Of a stretch of DNA of 64,000 nucleotides, positions 61,997 to 64,000 are shown piece after piece (the first letter of the stretch is position 1; each line of letters opens with the position of its first letter). Origin of the DNA: Porphyromonas bennonis DSM 23058 = JCM 16335 (GTDB lineage Bacteria; Bacteroidota; Bacteroidia; Bacteroidales; Porphyromonadaceae); contig NZ_AQWR01000001.1 of NCBI RefSeq assembly GCF_000375645.1, positions 44,589 through 108,588 on the forward strand, written 5' to 3'. The translations under genes were made by a program, and so were the position numbers. Below the pieces are notes generated by a model, which saw nothing but the letters and a program-made list of their open reading frames with translations, had not been told where the DNA came from and ran no database searches.

Positions 61997-62446
61997 ATGT
62001 CTACTACACTTCTAATGGCCTACCTGGGTATCGCACTGATGGTCGGTCTCGCCGGTATCGGTAGCTGCTATGGTCTCTCCTCCTGCGGTATCACCGCTAT
62101 CGGGGCTATGCGCAAGGATCCCTCCAAGATGGGTCAGTACATTGGTCTCTCGGCCCTTCCCTCCTCCCAGGGTCTCTATGGATTTGTGGGCTGGTACTTC
62201 GCCAGTCAGCATATCGCTGCCGATATGTCTGTACTCTCAGCCACAGCTATCCTCCTCTGTGGTCTGCTCCTCGGGTCGGTAGGTCTCCTCTCTGCTATCA
62301 AGCAGGGCAAGGTGCTCGCACACGGTATCGCTGCTACCGCTGATGGTCACAATGTATTTGCCATCTCCATGGTCGAGGCGGTCTTCCCCGAGCTCTACGC
62401 GATCCTGGCGCTCCTCGTTACCCTCCTGACCATGTTCTCTCTCTGA
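61997..62446 (+). CDS. atpK: V-type ATP synthase/ATPase subunit K (rotor ring), sodium-type ion site
   Basis: 149 residues, four TM helices as two fused hairpins, forming the rotor ring. The ion-carrying carboxylate is Glu132 in FPELYAIL, in the second hairpin only. Leu54, Ser57, Gln58 (LPSSQGLYGFVG), Gln103 (IKQGK) and Glu132 fall exactly seven positions before the sodium ligands Leu61, Thr64, Gln65, Gln110 and Glu139 of Enterococcus hirae NtpK as I remember them, which suggests sodium coupling. Last gene of the operon; no F or G/H subunit gene follows. Confidence 0.95.
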   Translation: MSTTLLMAYLGIALMVGLAGIGSCYGLSSCGITAIGAMRKDPSKMGQYIGLSALPSSQGLYGFVGWYFASQHIAADMSVLSATAILLCGLLLGSVGLLSAIKQGKVLAHGIAATADGHNVFAISMVEAVFPELYAILALLVTLLTMFSL

Positions 62447-62470
62447 TATGTAGAGACTAATATAGACTCA

Positions 62471-62510
62471 CAAAAGGATGTGTCCTGTAGCGGGATGCAT
62501 CCTTTTTTTT
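62471..62510 (+). terminator. V-type ATPase operon terminator
   Basis: Stem of AAAAGGATGTGTCC with GGGATGCATCCTTTT (two G-U pairs), 6-nt loop, and a run of eight T at 62503-62510. Confidence 0.88.
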
Positions 62511-62591
62511 GTTCCGATATCAAGATTGTCGTGGTCCTAGAGCATAGTCTATACACCAGTTTGAAAACCAATAGATAGCGATGGCTCGTTT

Positions 62592-62673
62592 CTAACTCCG
62601 GTAATGGACTTATCTATTACCGGTATTAGTGAGGACTAATACCGACTATAGTGATCACTAATACCGATATTAG
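62592..62673. repeat. Palindrome array G (4 units, 22-bp period)
   Basis: Units at 62592-62607 (degenerate CTAACTCCGGTAATGG), 62614-62629 (CTATTACCGGTATTAG), 62636-62651 (CTAATACCGACTATAG) and 62658-62673 (CTAATACCGATATTAG), with spacers ACTTAT, TGAGGA and TGATCA. TCTGAGGG follows, as after array D. The right edge lies 73 bp before the nspC -7 box. Confidence 0.93.
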
Positions 62674-62745
62674 TCTGAGGGCACCGCCTCATGGTCCTAA
62701 TGCGTGTGCTCTGCAGTACAAAATGGTATGAGCATAAGAAATTGG

Positions 62746-62753
62746 TACCTTTG
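62746..62753 (+). promoter_or_regulatory. -7 box overlapping the nspC start (leaderless)
   Basis: TACCTTTG, exact match, ends 4 nt before the nspC ATG at 62758, so the transcript would start at about the A of the start codon. Confidence 0.65.
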
Positions 62754-62757
62754 AGAA

Positions 62758-63912
62758 ATGAACGAAAGATATCACAGCATACCCTCTCCCTCCTATGTGA
62801 TGGAGGAGACGCTCCTGAGGCGCAATCTGGAGCTGATACGGCGCGTGTCGGTCGAGGCGGACGTGGAGATCATACTGGCCTTTAAGGCCTTTGCTCTCTG
62901 GAAGACCTTCCCGATATTTAGGGAGTATATCAGTGGCACCACTGCCAGCTCCCTCTCGGAGGCACGACTGGGCTACGAGGAGATGGGAGCACTGACCCAT
63001 ACTTATGCTCCGGTCTATCGTCCGGATGAGATGGAGGAGATCCTTCGCTGCAGCAGCCATATCACCTTCAATTCTCTCTCGCAATTTGACCGCTGGTATC
63101 CCACGGTACGTGACTATGCGGGACATCCGATCAGCTGTGGACTCAGGCTTAATCCTGAGTACAGCGAGATCGAGACCGACCTCTACAATCCCGCCTCACC
63201 AGACTCGAGACTGGGCGTACCGCTCGCTGACCTGCCGGACGAACTGCCGGTCGGCATCGAGGGGATCCACATTCACTCGCACTGCGAGGACGACTCGCAC
63301 ACCTTTGCGCGCTCGCTGAGCGTGATCGAGGAGAAGTTTGGACGCTACCTCGAGCGAGCTAAGTGGGTTAATTTTGGGGGCGGTCACCTGATGACGCGAA
63401 AGGACTATGACGTGGAGCTGCTGATACAGCTTCTCACAGACTTCCACCGGCGCTATCCTCACCTGCGGGTGCTCCTGGAGCCGGGGAGTGCCTTTGCTTG
63501 GCAGACAGGACCTCTCATCACCACGATACTTGACCGGGTGACCCATGGTGGTGTCACCACGCTGATGATCGATGCCTCCTTCTCCTGCCATATGCCCGAC
63601 TGTCTCGAGATGCCCTACCAGCCGGCCATTCGGGGAGCCTCCATAACGCGTGACGAGGAGCATACCTATGGACCTTATCGGGTGGGTGGCAATAGTTGTC
63701 TCAGCGGAGACGTGATGGGCGACTGGTACCTCGACCATGAGCCTGAGGTGGGGGAGCGGCTGATCTTCGAGGACATGATACACTACACTACGGTGAAGAC
63801 GACCATGTTCAATGGCATCTCTCACCCCTCTATTTACCTACTCCACAGCGATGGTACGCCGGAGCTGCTGCGAGCCTACGGTTATGAGGATTACAAGACA
63901 AGAATGGATTAA
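62758..63912 (+). CDS. nspC: Carboxynorspermidine/carboxyspermidine decarboxylase
   Basis: 384-residue PLP enzyme of the alanine-racemase-like (fold III) group. Makes spermidine or norspermidine from the carboxylated precursor. The PLP lysine lies in ILAFKAFALW (near 43). GIHIHSHCEDDS, VNFGGGHLMTRKDYD, LLEPGSAFAWQTG and GNSCLSGDVMGDWY (with the active-site Cys/Asp) follow in the family order. The start at 62758 (MNERYHSIPSPSYVM) fits the family, since PSPSYV is the usual first strand. ftsY follows after 12 nt. Confidence 0.94.
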   Translation: MNERYHSIPSPSYVMEETLLRRNLELIRRVSVEADVEIILAFKAFALWKTFPIFREYISGTTASSLSEARLGYEEMGALTHTYAPVYRPDEMEEILRCSSHITFNSLSQFDRWYPTVRDYAGHPISCGLRLNPEYSEIETDLYNPASPDSRLGVPLADLPDELPVGIEGIHIHSHCEDDSHTFARSLSVIEEKFGRYLERAKWVNFGGGHLMTRKDYDVELLIQLLTDFHRRYPHLRVLLEPGSAFAWQTGPLITTILDRVTHGGVTTLMIDASFSCHMPDCLEMPYQPAIRGASITRDEEHTYGPYRVGGNSCLSGDVMGDWYLDHEPEVGERLIFEDMIHYTTVKTTMFNGISHPSIYLLHSDGTPELLRAYGYEDYKTRMD

Positions 63913-63924
63913 AGATATAGAGCG

Positions 63925-64000
63925 ATGGGATTTTTTGGATTATTCTCTAAGAAAAAGAAAGAGACACTGGACACCGGTCTGGAGAAGACGAAGCAGAGTT
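63925..64000 (+). CDS. ftsY: Signal recognition particle receptor FtsY (3' end outside window)
   Basis: Only the first 25 codons are in the window: MGFFGLFSKKKKETLDTGLE followed by KTKQS. The short hydrophobic-basic opening and the ETLDxGLxKTK segment are the characteristic N-terminus of Bacteroidota FtsY, the SRP-docking GTPase at the inner membrane. Begins 12 nt after the nspC stop, so probably co-transcribed. Confidence 0.85.
   Translation, partial: MGFFGLFSKKKKETLDTGLEKTKQS

Noticed and set aside
5913-62673. Palindrome arrays as CRISPR
   Set aside because: Spacers are only 6 bp, repeats 16 bp and palindromic, there are 3-4 units per locus at seven sites, and no cas genes.
5913-62673. 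Palindrome arrays as intrinsic terminators
   Set aside because: No T runs follow them, several lie in divergent promoter regions, and true terminators with T runs are found separately.

Overview
The window looks like ordinary chromosome of a Bacteroidota species, most likely Porphyromonas or a close relative. Five things point that way: the Bacteroidota -7 box TAnnTTTG in front of many genes (often with TTG 19-20 bp upstream); the type IX secretion translocon gene sprA/sov directly after ruvA; a PepK-like secreted serine protease with a type IX-style C-terminus; a seven-gene V-type ATPase operon with a DUF2764 protein in second place; and lineage genes such as DUF4294, DUF5686 and a long PurF. 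I see no prophage, insertion sequence, CRISPR array or plasmid genes.

Layout. 1-950: end of mscL converging on a flavodoxin gene. 1003-5805: a minus-strand operon of a BACON/M43-like metalloprotease lipoprotein, a polytopic membrane protein and a GH51-like lipoprotein. 5999-14175: a minus-strand run folP, dacA, nitroreductase, DUF5686 protein, plug-less beta-barrel and beta-helix lipoprotein. 14742-18594: phosphohexose mutase and topoisomerase III. 18597-22376 (minus): DUF4294 protein, two ZIP metal transporters and murF. 22762-29406: ruvA and sprA, meeting an Lrp/AsnC regulator head-on. 30276-33704 (minus): a thioredoxin-fold lipoprotein without cysteines and the PepK-like protease. 34133-40349: purF-like, carA, carB. 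40619-42226: ATP-dependent PEP carboxykinase. 42483-42555: tRNA-Pro(CGG). 42938-53960: one tight plus-strand run of serine dehydratase, purH, mreB, mreC, mreD, PBP2, rodA, an MFS transporter and a GH130 phosphorylase. 54234: rpsU. 54693-62446: V-type ATPase. 62758-63912: nspC. 63925-64000: start of ftsY.

The genes fit an anaerobic, largely peptide- and amino-acid-using bacterium. Secreted proteases feed it, serine is deaminated to pyruvate, PEP carboxykinase links C4 acids to PEP, and the V-type ATPase carries a c-ring whose ion-site residues match the sodium-binding type. Man-GlcNAc from host glycans may be salvaged by the MFS/GH130 pair.

The most unusual feature is a family of seven intergenic arrays (A-G). 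Each holds three or four 16-bp palindromes (consensus CTAATACCGGTATTAG) separated by variable 6-bp spacers, giving an exact 22-bp period; there are 26 units in 64 kb. In five of the seven the gene-proximal edge lies 71-80 bp before a -7 promoter box. They sit upstream of functionally unrelated genes. This suggests a genome-wide, multi-site DNA-binding platform (global regulator or nucleoid protein) or a promoter-associated repeat family. I know of no described system that matches it, but I could not search.
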